NCBI RefSeq assembly: GCF_041914405.1
Contig: NZ_JAYSDK010000016.1
Coordinates: 40,583 to 104,582, forward strand
Reading direction: 5' to 3'
From: Zoogloea sp041914405
GTDB lineage: Bacteria; Pseudomonadota; Gammaproteobacteria; Burkholderiales; Rhodocyclaceae
Length of the DNA: 64,000 nt
Position 1 is the stretch's first letter, and the number at the start of each line of letters is the position of its first letter. Under the pieces are notes generated by a model, which ran no database searches, was not told where the DNA came from, and saw only the letters and a program-made list of their open reading frames with translations. Below, one piece after another: positions 53,063 through 61,454 of the stretch. A program made the translations under genes and the position numbers.

Positions 53063-53992
53063 ATGGCAATGACCGGAGTTCTGCGTCCCGGCCACATGCA
53101 ACTGCGTGTGCTGGATCTGGAAGAGGGCATCAATCACTACAAGAATGTGCTGGGCCTCATCGAGACCGGTCGCGACGCACAGGGCCGTGTGTACTTCAAG
53201 GCGTGGGACGAGCGTGACCACAACAGCCTGATCCTGCGTGAGGCGGAATCCGCGGGCATGGACTTCTTCGCCTTCAAGGTGGCCGACAAAGCCACGCTGG
53301 AAAAACTCGATGGCGATCTGAAGGCCTACGGCGTCAAGACCGAGCGCATCCCCGCCGGCGAGCTGCTGGAAACCGGCGAGCGCGTGCGCTTCGAGATCCC
53401 CTCCGGCCACCAGATCGAGCTCTACGCCGAGAAGACCGACGTTGGTAACGGCATGAGCTATGTCAATCCGGACCCGTGGACGCCCGATGCCGAGCGCGGC
53501 ATCGCCCCGGTTCGCCTCGACCACTGTCTGCTCTACGGGCCGGACATCGAAAAGGTGCAAAAGCTGTTTGAGGATGTGCTGGGCTTCTACCTCGTCGAGC
53601 GCGTGCTGATGGAAGATGGCGAAACCAATCTGGCGATCTGGCTGTCCTGCTCCCACAAGGCCCACGACATCGCCTTTGTGCGCCACCCGGAGCCGGGCAA
53701 GTTGCACCACGTGTCCTTCCTGCTCGATACCTGGGAGAAGGTCCTGCGTGCCGCCGACATCATGTCCATGAACAAGGTGTCCATCGACATCGGCCCGACG
53801 CGCCACGGCGTGACCCGCGGCACTACGATCTACGCCTTCGATCCGTCCGGCAACCGCTTTGAGACCTTCTGCGGTGGTTACCAGCCTTACCCGGACTACG
53901 CACCGATCACCTGGACCTGGGAAGAGGTCGGGACCGGCGTGTTCTACCACGACCGCAAGCTCAACGAGCGCTTCCTGACGGTTGTTTCCTGA
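53063..53992 (+). CDS. dmpB: Catechol 2,3-dioxygenase (extradiol)
   Basis: Cleaves catechol next to its hydroxyls to 2-hydroxymuconic semialdehyde, using Fe(II). The 309-residue product has the two-domain vicinal-oxygen-chelate fold. The metal ligands are visible as RLDHCLLYG (His near 154), KLHHVSFL (His near 215) and GNRFETFCGGY (Glu near 266). GGAG lies upstream of the ATG. It forms a single-gene unit with its own promoter, separate from the rest of the meta pathway. Confidence 0.95.
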   Translation: MAMTGVLRPGHMQLRVLDLEEGINHYKNVLGLIETGRDAQGRVYFKAWDERDHNSLILREAESAGMDFFAFKVADKATLEKLDGDLKAYGVKTERIPAGELLETGERVRFEIPSGHQIELYAEKTDVGNGMSYVNPDPWTPDAERGIAPVRLDHCLLYGPDIEKVQKLFEDVLGFYLVERVLMEDGETNLAIWLSCSHKAHDIAFVRHPEPGKLHHVSFLLDTWEKVLRAADIMSMNKVSIDIGPTRHGVTRGTTIYAFDPSGNRFETFCGGYQPYPDYAPITWTWEEVGTGVFYHDRKLNERFLTVVS

Positions 53993-54001
53993 GTGCTCCA
54001 A

Positions 54002-54069
54002 GGGCTGGGCTTAGCCTAGCCCGCATCCTGCGCGAGGCAGAAGGAAACGCGGGGCCGCCCGACGTTTCC
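54002..54069. terminator. Two hairpins between convergent genes
   Basis: GGGCTGGGC (54002-54010) pairs with GCCTAGCCC (54014-54022) with one mismatch. GGAAACG (54043-54049) pairs with CGTTTCC (54063-54069). Neither has a long T-run, but their position between convergent stops suggests bidirectional termination. Confidence 0.45.
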
Positions 54070-54079
54070 CTCGAACTCC

Positions 54080-57000
54080 TTAGTGATGCCGGCCGGCCGC
54101 TGCACCCGCGGTCAGGCCGGCGGTCAGCGCAGCCGCTTCGACGGGGCGGCTCATCAGGTAGCCCTGCACTTCGTGGCAGCCGATGCCCGACAGGAAATCC
54201 AGCTGAGCGCGGGTTTCCACCCCTTCGGCAATCACCCTCAGTTTCAGTGACTGGCCCATGCGCACGATGGCCTCGGCGATGGCCCGGTCCTCCTCGTCGT
54301 CCGGGATGTCCTTGACGAAGGACTGATCCACCTTCAGCTTGCTGACCTGGAAACGCTTCAGATAAGCCAGGCTCGAGTAGCCGGTGCCGAAATCGTCAAT
54401 GGCCACCGACATACCCAGGCTGCGTACATAGGCGATCAGCTCGATGAAGCGGGCGGCATCGCTCATCAGCGCTGATTCGGTGAGTTCCAGCTCGATCAGC
54501 CGTGGGTCGGCGCTGGTGTCCCTCAGCACGGCAGCCAGCGTGGCCGAGAAATCGTCCCGGTGTAGCTGCACCGCCGACACGTTGACGGCGATCTTCAAGG
54601 CCTGGCCAGCGTCAGCCCAGGTACGGGCTTGGCGGCAGGATTCGTAGAGTGCCCATTCGCCGATCGGCAGAATCAGGCCGGTGTCTTCGGCCAGCGGGAT
54701 GAAGCGCCCCGGGCTGATCTCACCCAGTTGCGGCGAGCGCCAGCGCATCAGGGCCTCGGCGCCGATCATGCAGCCGTCGCCGATGGTGAACTGCGGTTGA
54801 TAGACCAGTCGCAGCTCGCCCGCACCGAGGGCCCGGCGTAGCTGGGTGGTCAGGGACAGACGCTCGGCCGAGTCCTGGTTCATGCGTTCGTCGAAGAAGC
54901 TGAAGGTTGCGCGGCCGCGTGCTTTGGCGTGGTACATGGCCATGTCGGCCTTCTTCAGCAGGGTGTCGAAATCCTTGCCGTCCCCCGGTGAGACGGCGAT
55001 GCCCAGTGTGCCGGTGGCGGTCAGCGCGTGGCCGCCGAGCTCGAAGGGCTTTTCCAGGGCGCGGCAGATCTTCTCCGCCACCGCGGCGTAGAAGCGCGTG
55101 GACTCGTCCCCTTCGACAAGGATGATGAACTCGTCGCCGCCCAGCCGGCTGATCGTGTCGCTGTGGCGCAGGCAGCCAGCCAGGCGGTTGGTCACGGCCA
55201 TCAGCAGGTCGTCGCCAATGGCGTGGCCGAGGGTGTCGTTGATGTGCTTGAACTGGTCCAGGTCGAGGAAGAACATCCCCAGCGTGCCGTTGTTGCGGAC
55301 GCTGCGCTGGAAGGACTGCTCGAAGCGGTCACGCAACAGGATGCGGTTGGGCAGGCCGGTCAGCGCGTCGTGGTGGGCCATGTACTGGATCTGCGCCTCG
55401 GCGGCCTTGCGGGCGCTGATGTCGCTGAAGGCTGCCACGTAGTGGGCGACGCTGGCGTCGGGATTGCGCACGACGCGGATGGTCAGCCACTTGGGATAGA
55501 CGCGGCCGCTCTTGTGGCGGTCCACGATCTCGCCCTCCCAGCGGTCGTCCCGGGCCAGGGCTTCCCACATGGACTTATAGAAATCGTCGTCGTGCTGGCT
55601 TGACTTGAGGATGGACGGGCTGCGGCCGAGCACCTCCGCCGCGCTGTAGCCGGTGATGGTGCTGAAGGCCGAATTGACGCTCTCGATGCGGTTGTTTGCA
55701 TCGGTCACCATCAGGGCCTCGTTGCTGTGGTTGAAGACCAGTTGGGCCAGCTCCAACTGGGCGTGCTGCTCGCGCTGGCGGGTGATGTCGCTGAAGACCC
55801 AGATGGCGCCGTCGCTGCCGCTGCGCGCATCCACCGGCCTGCCCGACAGGCGGATCCATACGTGGCTGCCATCCTTGCGCAGCATGCGGACGTCGCCCTC
55901 GCTGTAGCCGCGGGTTGCCAGCTCCTGGTAGATGTGGCCGCCGACCTCCAGGTAGTCGGTGCGGCTCGGATAGAGGATCTCGGTGCTCTGGCCGATCAGG
56001 TCCGACGGCGAGTGGTAGCCGAAGATCGCCGCCATGTGCTGGTTGGCATCGAGGATCAGGCGGTCGCGGCAGAAAATGATACCCACATGGGCGTTGTCGA
56101 AGATCGCCCGCTGCTGGACCAGCAGGCGGCCAATGCGGGCTTCGCCTTCCTTCAGGGAAGTGATGTCGCCAACCGTCAACACGAAGCCTTCGTCGGGCAT
56201 CGGGAAGCGACCGAGCTCCAGTACCGGGCCGTCTCCGCTGCGCTGCTCGAAGCGGGTGGCCCTGGATCTGGAAGCCAGGCCCGGCGGGCACAAGCGGTTG
56301 ATCGCCGCGCTATGGCTGCGCAGGTCGGCGAGGGCACGGCCGGTTTCGGCGAGGGGGGGCGGCAGGGCCAGCAGTGCGAAGAAGCGCTGGTTGCAGGCTA
56401 CAAGGTGTTCGTCCCGGTCGAAGACGGCGATGCCCTGGTCGATGCTGTCCAGGGTGGATTGCAGCAGCTGGGACTTGCGGGCCAGGGCTTCCTGGCGCAG
56501 CAGGGCCTCCTCGGCCTTCAGGTCGGTCACGTCGGAATAGATGCCGACCAGGCCGCCGTCGTCCATGCGCCGTTCACGGATCTGCAGGATTTGTCCCGAC
56601 GGGAGTTTCAGTTCGCTGCGCTCCCGTCTGCTGCGACAGGTCTGGAAGCGGTGGAGCAGGGTGGGGTCGGTGGCGCAGGCCGCCAGCAGCTCGCCGAAGG
56701 GGCGGCCGCCCAGATGCCCGTCGAGGCCCCACAGCCGCCGGAAGGCTTCATTGCACAGCAGGATGTGGTCGTCGGCATCGAATAGCGCAAAGCCGTCGGA
56801 CATGTTGTCCATCGCCGCCTCGAGTTGGTGGCGGGCGGCGCTTGCCTCGGCGGACATCTCGCGCAAGGCCTTCAGGGTGGCGACCAATTCCTCGGTGCGC
56901 TGGCGGACCTGCTCCTCCAGCATGAAGGTGGTCTGCAGCAGCCCGTAGCCTCGTTCGGGCGCCGCGGGGTTGCTCTCAACCTGATAGACCAGGGCGTCGA

Positions 57001-57082
57001 TCATGCGGTCCCGGCGCTCGATCTCGGCGCGCAGGCCGGCGGGGTCGTCCGGGGCGCAGCGCAGGTCGTCCGGCCGGCTCAT
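54080..57082 (-). CDS. Multi-PAS GGDEF-EAL cyclic-di-GMP protein
   Basis: A 1000-residue soluble signalling protein without membrane segments. A short coiled region (about 55-110) is followed by four PAS domains: about 110-230 (NMSDGFALFDADDHILLCNE), 240-355 (SIDQGIAVFDRDEHLVACN), 370-490 and 500-615. The GGDEF domain keeps RLGGDEFIILVEG near 650, and the EAL domain keeps GAEALMRWR near 776 and DDFGTGYSSLAYL. Both activities are possible. Its ATG overlaps the stop of the FIST gene (ATGA), so it is translationally coupled to that sensor. Confidence 0.9.
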   Translation of the reverse strand: MSRPDDLRCAPDDPAGLRAEIERRDRMIDALVYQVESNPAAPERGYGLLQTTFMLEEQVRQRTEELVATLKALREMSAEASAARHQLEAAMDNMSDGFALFDADDHILLCNEAFRRLWGLDGHLGGRPFGELLAACATDPTLLHRFQTCRSRRERSELKLPSGQILQIRERRMDDGGLVGIYSDVTDLKAEEALLRQEALARKSQLLQSTLDSIDQGIAVFDRDEHLVACNQRFFALLALPPPLAETGRALADLRSHSAAINRLCPPGLASRSRATRFEQRSGDGPVLELGRFPMPDEGFVLTVGDITSLKEGEARIGRLLVQQRAIFDNAHVGIIFCRDRLILDANQHMAAIFGYHSPSDLIGQSTEILYPSRTDYLEVGGHIYQELATRGYSEGDVRMLRKDGSHVWIRLSGRPVDARSGSDGAIWVFSDITRQREQHAQLELAQLVFNHSNEALMVTDANNRIESVNSAFSTITGYSAAEVLGRSPSILKSSQHDDDFYKSMWEALARDDRWEGEIVDRHKSGRVYPKWLTIRVVRNPDASVAHYVAAFSDISARKAAEAQIQYMAHHDALTGLPNRILLRDRFEQSFQRSVRNNGTLGMFFLDLDQFKHINDTLGHAIGDDLLMAVTNRLAGCLRHSDTISRLGGDEFIILVEGDESTRFYAAVAEKICRALEKPFELGGHALTATGTLGIAVSPGDGKDFDTLLKKADMAMYHAKARGRATFSFFDERMNQDSAERLSLTTQLRRALGAGELRLVYQPQFTIGDGCMIGAEALMRWRSPQLGEISPGRFIPLAEDTGLILPIGEWALYESCRQARTWADAGQALKIAVNVSAVQLHRDDFSATLAAVLRDTSADPRLIELELTESALMSDAARFIELIAYVRSLGMSVAIDDFGTGYSSLAYLKRFQVSKLKVDQSFVKDIPDDEEDRAIAEAIVRMGQSLKLRVIAEGVETRAQLDFLSGIGCHEVQGYLMSRPVEAAALTAGLTAGAAAGRHH

Positions 57083-58248
57083 CGGCGGGCCTCCTTGCCG
57101 AAAGCGATGCCGGTGAAGGTCTGGTTGAGGTGCAGGCCGAGGAACTGCTCTCCAAAGGTATTGAAGCCGACGACACGACCATCGGCGAGGTGGCGGCCAA
57201 CCACGTCTGCAATGCCGGTTTCGGTGGCCGCCAGGCGGCGCAGGATGCAATCGCAGCCGAGGATCAGGTCGGCCTCGCCAACGGCGCTGGATGCGGCGCC
57301 CAGGGCCTTGTCCAGGTTTGTCAGCAGGTCTTCGCCGTGGGCGATCTTGAAGACGATGCCGCGGTCGATGGCGCAGAAGAAGTCGAGGCTGCCGTCTGGA
57401 TTGGCCCGCTGGATTGAGCGCACGAAGTCGGTGCCGCCGATACGCACGAGGACGGGGTTGGCGGCAAAGATGGCGGGGGTCAGTTCGGCAGCCGTGATGC
57501 CGAGGGCGCGGGCGTATTCATCGGCGGCCGGGCAGCCATTCAGCTCGGTGACGCGGCGCTCGGCGGTGATCGCCCCGGTGACGATCAGGCGTGCGCTGGT
57601 CGGGGTGAAATGCTGGGTGTGGAAGACCTCCAGCGGGCGGTGGCTGACGCCTACCAGCAAGACAGCCGCGTTCTTTACCAACTGCCCCTTGTAGATCACC
57701 CGCGTGTCCACGAAGTGCAGGTCGTCACCGGCCGAACCGCCGGACAGGGGGATCCCGCCGAGGCCGTCGTGGAAGGCGCGGGCGACGCTTTCCTCGCGGC
57801 CGCAAAGCCCGTCCACCAGCATGAAGGCGAAGCAGGACAGGCTGTCCAGCCTGCCGTGACGGGCCTGCAGAGCGTTGCGCAGGTCGCGGGCGAAGGCCGT
57901 CATGCAATGCAGGTCGAGGCGATCCAGGTTGTCGAGTAGCCCGATCTCGAAGTCGATCACGTCGTCACCGAGGGAGGCGCCGGCCAGGCTGGCTTGCTGG
58001 TAGCCCCGCGGGCCGATTTCGCCGGCGGTCGTGCAGCCGATCTGCGGCGTGCGTCCGAAGGCCGCGGCGAGGCCGGCCTCGAGTTGTTCCGGTGCAAAGT
58101 TGCTGGAGGCGAATACCAGGGACAGACGGTTCGGCGCAGGGGCCAGCTGCCTGGCGAGCTGGTGGGCCGCTTCGGTGGCGTCCGCGTGCTGGCTTTCGCC
58201 GACGCGGATGCCCTCCGCGGGGCCTCCGTTGGCAGGGGGGGGCTTCAT
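57079..58248 (-). CDS. FIST domain sensory protein
   Basis: A 389-residue protein with an N-terminal FIST domain (SLVFASSNFAPEQLEAGLAAAF; IGCTTAGEIGPRGYQQ) and a C-terminal FIST_C domain (GITAAELTPAIFAANPVLVRIGG; GVVGFNTFGEQFLGLHLN-like end). FIST proteins sense small ligands; one subgroup (NosP) binds haem and nitric oxide and controls partner cyclic-di-GMP enzymes or kinases. Coupling to a PAS-GGDEF-EAL gene fits this pattern, but a haem ligand was not established. The ATG at 58248 is chosen because upstream in-frame codons look non-coding and GAGGAG lies twelve bases before it. Confidence 0.85.
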   Translation of the reverse strand: MKPPPANGGPAEGIRVGESQHADATEAAHQLARQLAPAPNRLSLVFASSNFAPEQLEAGLAAAFGRTPQIGCTTAGEIGPRGYQQASLAGASLGDDVIDFEIGLLDNLDRLDLHCMTAFARDLRNALQARHGRLDSLSCFAFMLVDGLCGREESVARAFHDGLGGIPLSGGSAGDDLHFVDTRVIYKGQLVKNAAVLLVGVSHRPLEVFHTQHFTPTSARLIVTGAITAERRVTELNGCPAADEYARALGITAAELTPAIFAANPVLVRIGGTDFVRSIQRANPDGSLDFFCAIDRGIVFKIAHGEDLLTNLDKALGAASSAVGEADLILGCDCILRRLAATETGIADVVGRHLADGRVVGFNTFGEQFLGLHLNQTFTGIAFGKEARR

Positions 58249-58388
58249 TCTAATTGTGTCTCCTCGGCGTGGCGCGTCGGGCGCGGCCACTGCGGCCGGC
58301 GTGGGCACGCCGGCAGGAGATTAACGGAGCGGCGGACGTATGTCTTTAGTTATATCGCTCCGAAGCTGTCAGGCGTGCTGGCGCAGGT

Positions 58389-59099
58389 CTAGTTGATGAA
58401 GTCCGCCGGTAACTGGCGGACTGCATCCAGCGTGCGCAGGATGTGGTCGGAGAGGATGCGTGTGGCTTCGGCGCTGTTGCGGGCGAGGGCCGCATCGACG
58501 ATGGCCTGGTGTTCGGCGTGGACGTCCCGTGGGATTGGCTGGCGGAACAGGGAAAGGCGGCGGTAGCGCTCCGACTGGTGGTACAGGATGTTCTGGAAGT
58601 GGCGGATCCAGCGCGACGGGCAGGCCGAGATCAGCACCTCGTGAAAGGCCCGGTTGCGCAGCTCCCATTCTTCGCGGGTGCCCTTGGCGCCCTCGATGAG
58701 CTTGTCCTCAGCGCGCGACAGCATGTGGAAGGCGGCGACTACGTTCGCTTCCCAGGTGTCGTCGCCAAGTTCGATGGACTGTTGCAGCGCGGATGTCTCG
58801 AGCAGCACGCGGGTGCGTGTGATGTCGGCGAAGTCGTCGAGGGAGATCGGCGCGACGCGGAAGCCACGCTGCCCCTGGGCAACCACCAGCGCATCGGTGA
58901 CGAGGAGCTGCAGCGCCTCGCGCAGGGTGCCGGCGCCTACTTCATATTGATCTTTCAGGTGCTCGACCCGCAGCTTTTCGCCGGGGCGGTGCACGCCTTC
59001 GATGATGTCCCGGCGCAGCTGGCGGTAGGCCGCTTCTGCCAGGGTTTTGGGTTCGTCGGCCTCGCTGGTGAGGTCGGTGCTGGTGACTAGGTCGTTCAT
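58389..59099 (-). CDS. GntR/FCD-family repressor of the aromatic pathway (AphS/PhcS-like)
   Basis: A 236-residue regulator. The N-terminal winged helix (LAEAAYRQLRRDIIEGVHRPGEKL; VGAGTLREALQLLVTDALV) is of the GntR/FadR type. The FCD effector domain has the metal-site pattern DDFADITRTRVLLE, then RAFHEVLISAC and HAEHQAIVDAAL. Similar GntR proteins (AphS, PhcS) repress phenol genes in Comamonas. It is divergent from the meta operon, and a 14-base palindromic site between them recurs before the other catabolic units, suggesting autoregulation and a regulon. Identification as the AphS orthologue is inference. Confidence 0.82.
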   Translation of the reverse strand: MNDLVTSTDLTSEADEPKTLAEAAYRQLRRDIIEGVHRPGEKLRVEHLKDQYEVGAGTLREALQLLVTDALVVAQGQRGFRVAPISLDDFADITRTRVLLETSALQQSIELGDDTWEANVVAAFHMLSRAEDKLIEGAKGTREEWELRNRAFHEVLISACPSRWIRHFQNILYHQSERYRRLSLFRQPIPRDVHAEHQAIVDAALARNSAEATRILSDHILRTLDAVRQLPADFIN

Positions 59100-59192
59100 G
59101 GTGTGGATTTCCGGTGTTTCCGGCGGGCCCCGTAGGTGCCTGCCCATTGTTATGAATTCTAGCCGAACAGGCTTCGAGCGATCATAATCAAA

Positions 59193-59238
59193 AATCTCGA
59201 GAAAAAGTGTTGACGTCGAGATAAGAAGGAAATATCGT
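59193..59238 (+). promoter_or_regulatory. Meta-operon promoter with GntR-type operators (site D)
   Basis: AATCTCGAGAAAAA (59193-59206) is followed by a second TCGAGAT 19 bases further on (59216-59222). A -35 TTGACG (59210-59215) lies between and overlaps the second site by no more than a base. TATCGT at 59233-59238 is the candidate -10. The GntR gene starts 94 bases away on the other strand. Confidence 0.7.
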
Positions 59239-59271
59239 TTCATCAACGACACTGATTCAGGACTGCCCACA

Positions 59272-59715
59272 ATGAGCCAGCCTTCCGACGCCCCCCTTTC
59301 CGTTCCCCAGGCCGTGATCTCTGCCGAGGCGGCCAGCCTCGCGCTGCAGGCAGCGGTGGATCACGCGAGGAAGATTGGTGTGCGCATCAACGTGGCGGTG
59401 GCCGACAGCGGCGGCAACCTGGCCGGTTTCCTGCGCATGCCGGGTGCCTTCGTGCAGTCCATTGATATCGCCATCGACAAGGCCTACACCGCGGCCGGTT
59501 TCGGCTTCTCGACCAAGGACTGGATGGCAGTCATCGGCCACGACGAAGGCATGAAGCTGGGCTTTTCTGCGCGGCCGCGCCTGGTTGTGTTTGGCGGCGG
59601 CCTGCCGATTCGCGGCGCGGACGGGCTGATCGGCGGCATCGGCGTTTCTGGCGCTTCCGAAGCCCAGGACGAGGAATGTGCGCGCGCGGCCCTCAAGGCC
59701 ATCGGCGCCGAGTGA
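59272..59715 (+). CDS. GlcG/HbpS-family protein
   Basis: A 147-residue protein of the GlcG/HbpS family (NVAVADSGGNLAGFLRMPGAF; DKAYTAAGFGFSTKDW; GGGLPIRGADGLIGGIGVSG). Members occur in many aromatic and glycolate operons; some bind haem or B12-related ligands, but a pathway function is not established. It is the first gene of the meta operon, 33 bases after the predicted -10. Stop and dmpC start are 37 bases apart. Confidence 0.82.
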   Translation: MSQPSDAPLSVPQAVISAEAASLALQAAVDHARKIGVRINVAVADSGGNLAGFLRMPGAFVQSIDIAIDKAYTAAGFGFSTKDWMAVIGHDEGMKLGFSARPRLVVFGGGLPIRGADGLIGGIGVSGASEAQDEECARAALKAIGAE

Positions 59716-59752
59716 ACAAGACAAGCTCTTCACCAGGAAGGACGAACTGCAG

Positions 59753-61213
59753 ATGAAACTGATCAAGAACTTCATCAACGGAGAATTCGTCGAGGCCGCC
59801 AGCGGCCGCCTCTTCGAGAAGCGCTCCCCGCTCGACAACAGCGTCATTGCCCAGGTCAGCGAGGCGGGCCTGCCCGAGGTGAATGCGGCGGTCGCCGCCG
59901 GTCATGCGGCGCTGGAAGGCGAATGGGGCCGCATCACCGTCGCCGACCGGGTTGAGCTGCTGTACGGCGTGGCCAACGAAATCAATCGTCGCTTCGACGA
60001 TTTTCTGGCCGCCGAAGTGGCCGATACCGGCAAGCCGCGCAGCCTGGCTAGCCATCTGGACATTCCCCGCGGTGCGGCCAACTTCAAGATCTTCGCCGAC
60101 GTGGTGAAGAACGTTCCCACCGAGTTCTTCGAGATGGCCACGCCGGATGGCCGTGGCGCGATCAACTATGCGGTGCGTCGTCCGGTTGGCGTGGTTGGTG
60201 TGGTGTGCCCGTGGAACCTGCCGCTGCTGCTGATGACCTGGAAGGTCGGTCCGGCCCTGGCCTGCGGTAACGCGGTGGTGGTGAAGCCTTCCGAGGAAAC
60301 CCCGCAGACCGCCACGCTGCTCGGCGAGGTGATGAATGCGGTCGGTATTCCGAAGGGTGTGTACAACGTCGTGCATGGCTTCGGTCCTGATTCCGCCGGC
60401 GAGTTCCTGACCCGTCACCAGGGCGTCAATGCGATCACCTTCACCGGTGAAACCCGTACCGGCGCGGCGATCATGAAGGCTGCCTCCGACGGCGCCCGAC
60501 CGGTGTCCCTGGAAATGGGTGGCAAGAACCCGGCCATCGTCTTCGCCGACGCCGACCTGGATGCGGCCATCGAAGGCACGCTGCGGTCCTGCTTCGCCAA
60601 TTGTGGCCAGGTTTGCCTCGGCACCGAGCGCGTCTATGTGGAGCGCTCGCTGTTCGATACCTTCGTCGCCCGCCTGAAGGAAGGCGCCGAAAAGCTGGTC
60701 GTCGGCCTGCCCGACAACCCGGAAACCGGCATGGGGCCGCTGATCTCCCAAGAGCACAAGCAGAAGGTGTTGTCCTACTACCGCAAGGCGGTGGAAGAGG
60801 GCGCCACCGTGGTGACCGGCGGCGGCGTGCCCGATATGCCTGGCAATCTCAAGGACGGTGCTTGGGTCCAGCCGACCATCTGGACCGGCCTCAGTGACGA
60901 CGCGGCCATTGCCCGCGAGGAAATCTTCGGGCCCTGCACGCTGGTGATGCCCTTCGACAGCGAAGAGGAAGTCGTCCGCCGCGCCAACAACACCACCTAC
61001 GGTCTTGCCGCCTCGGTGTGGACCAAGGACGTGACCCGCGCCCACCGCGTCGCCGGCCGTCTGGAAGTGGGCCTGGTGTGGGTCAACTCCTGGTTCCTGC
61101 GCGACCTGCGTACGCCCTTCGGGGGTGCCAAGCAGTCTGGTATCGGCCGCGAAGGCGGCGTGCATTCCCTCGAGTTCTACACCGAACTGAAGAACGTCTG
61201 CGTGAAGCTCTGA
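59753..61213 (+). CDS. dmpC: 2-Hydroxymuconic semialdehyde dehydrogenase
   Basis: NAD-dependent aldehyde dehydrogenase (486 residues) that oxidises the ring-cleavage product into the 4-oxalocrotonate branch. Visible motifs are the NAD site PWNLPLLLMTWKVGPALACG, the base Glu in LEMGGKNPAIVF and the catalytic Cys in NCGQVCLGTERV. The C-terminal GLVWVNSWFLRDLRTPFGGAK is typical of the DmpC/XylG group. The ATG at 59753 is chosen since the family's N-terminus (MKLIKNFINGEFVEA) begins there, although the Shine-Dalgarno sequence is only moderate. Confidence 0.95.
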   Translation: MKLIKNFINGEFVEAASGRLFEKRSPLDNSVIAQVSEAGLPEVNAAVAAGHAALEGEWGRITVADRVELLYGVANEINRRFDDFLAAEVADTGKPRSLASHLDIPRGAANFKIFADVVKNVPTEFFEMATPDGRGAINYAVRRPVGVVGVVCPWNLPLLLMTWKVGPALACGNAVVVKPSEETPQTATLLGEVMNAVGIPKGVYNVVHGFGPDSAGEFLTRHQGVNAITFTGETRTGAAIMKAASDGARPVSLEMGGKNPAIVFADADLDAAIEGTLRSCFANCGQVCLGTERVYVERSLFDTFVARLKEGAEKLVVGLPDNPETGMGPLISQEHKQKVLSYYRKAVEEGATVVTGGGVPDMPGNLKDGAWVQPTIWTGLSDDAAIAREEIFGPCTLVMPFDSEEEVVRRANNTTYGLAASVWTKDVTRAHRVAGRLEVGLVWVNSWFLRDLRTPFGGAKQSGIGREGGVHSLEFYTELKNVCVKL

Positions 61214-61454
61214 CAGCTCCAAACAGTAGGGGCGAATTAAATAGCCCACACCTGCCAGAATTAATTACGCCGGCGGCTGAATTAGCCCCCCCCCGGGAAC
61301 CATAAAAAGGATTTAAAAGAACAAGATNNNNNNNNNNCGCTCTCAAAACCACAACCTGTGGTGGCTATTACTTCCCCCCGCGCCCCATAAATTACCGGCC
61401 GGGGTCCAACCACCCCCCCCCCACGGTGAAACGATAAAAAGGATTTCAACGATC
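61214..61454. other. Damaged or low-quality intergenic stretch with repeat copy 2 and a 10-N gap
   Basis: GTAGGGGCGAATT at 61226-61238 and CTGAATTAGCCCCC near 61277-61290 are degenerate arms of the palindromic repeat at 34388-34447. Long C-runs, ten N at 61328-61337 and a phrase AAAAAGGATTT present on both sides suggest poor consensus quality. Whether a gene is missing between dmpC and dmpD cannot be told. Confidence 0.7.
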
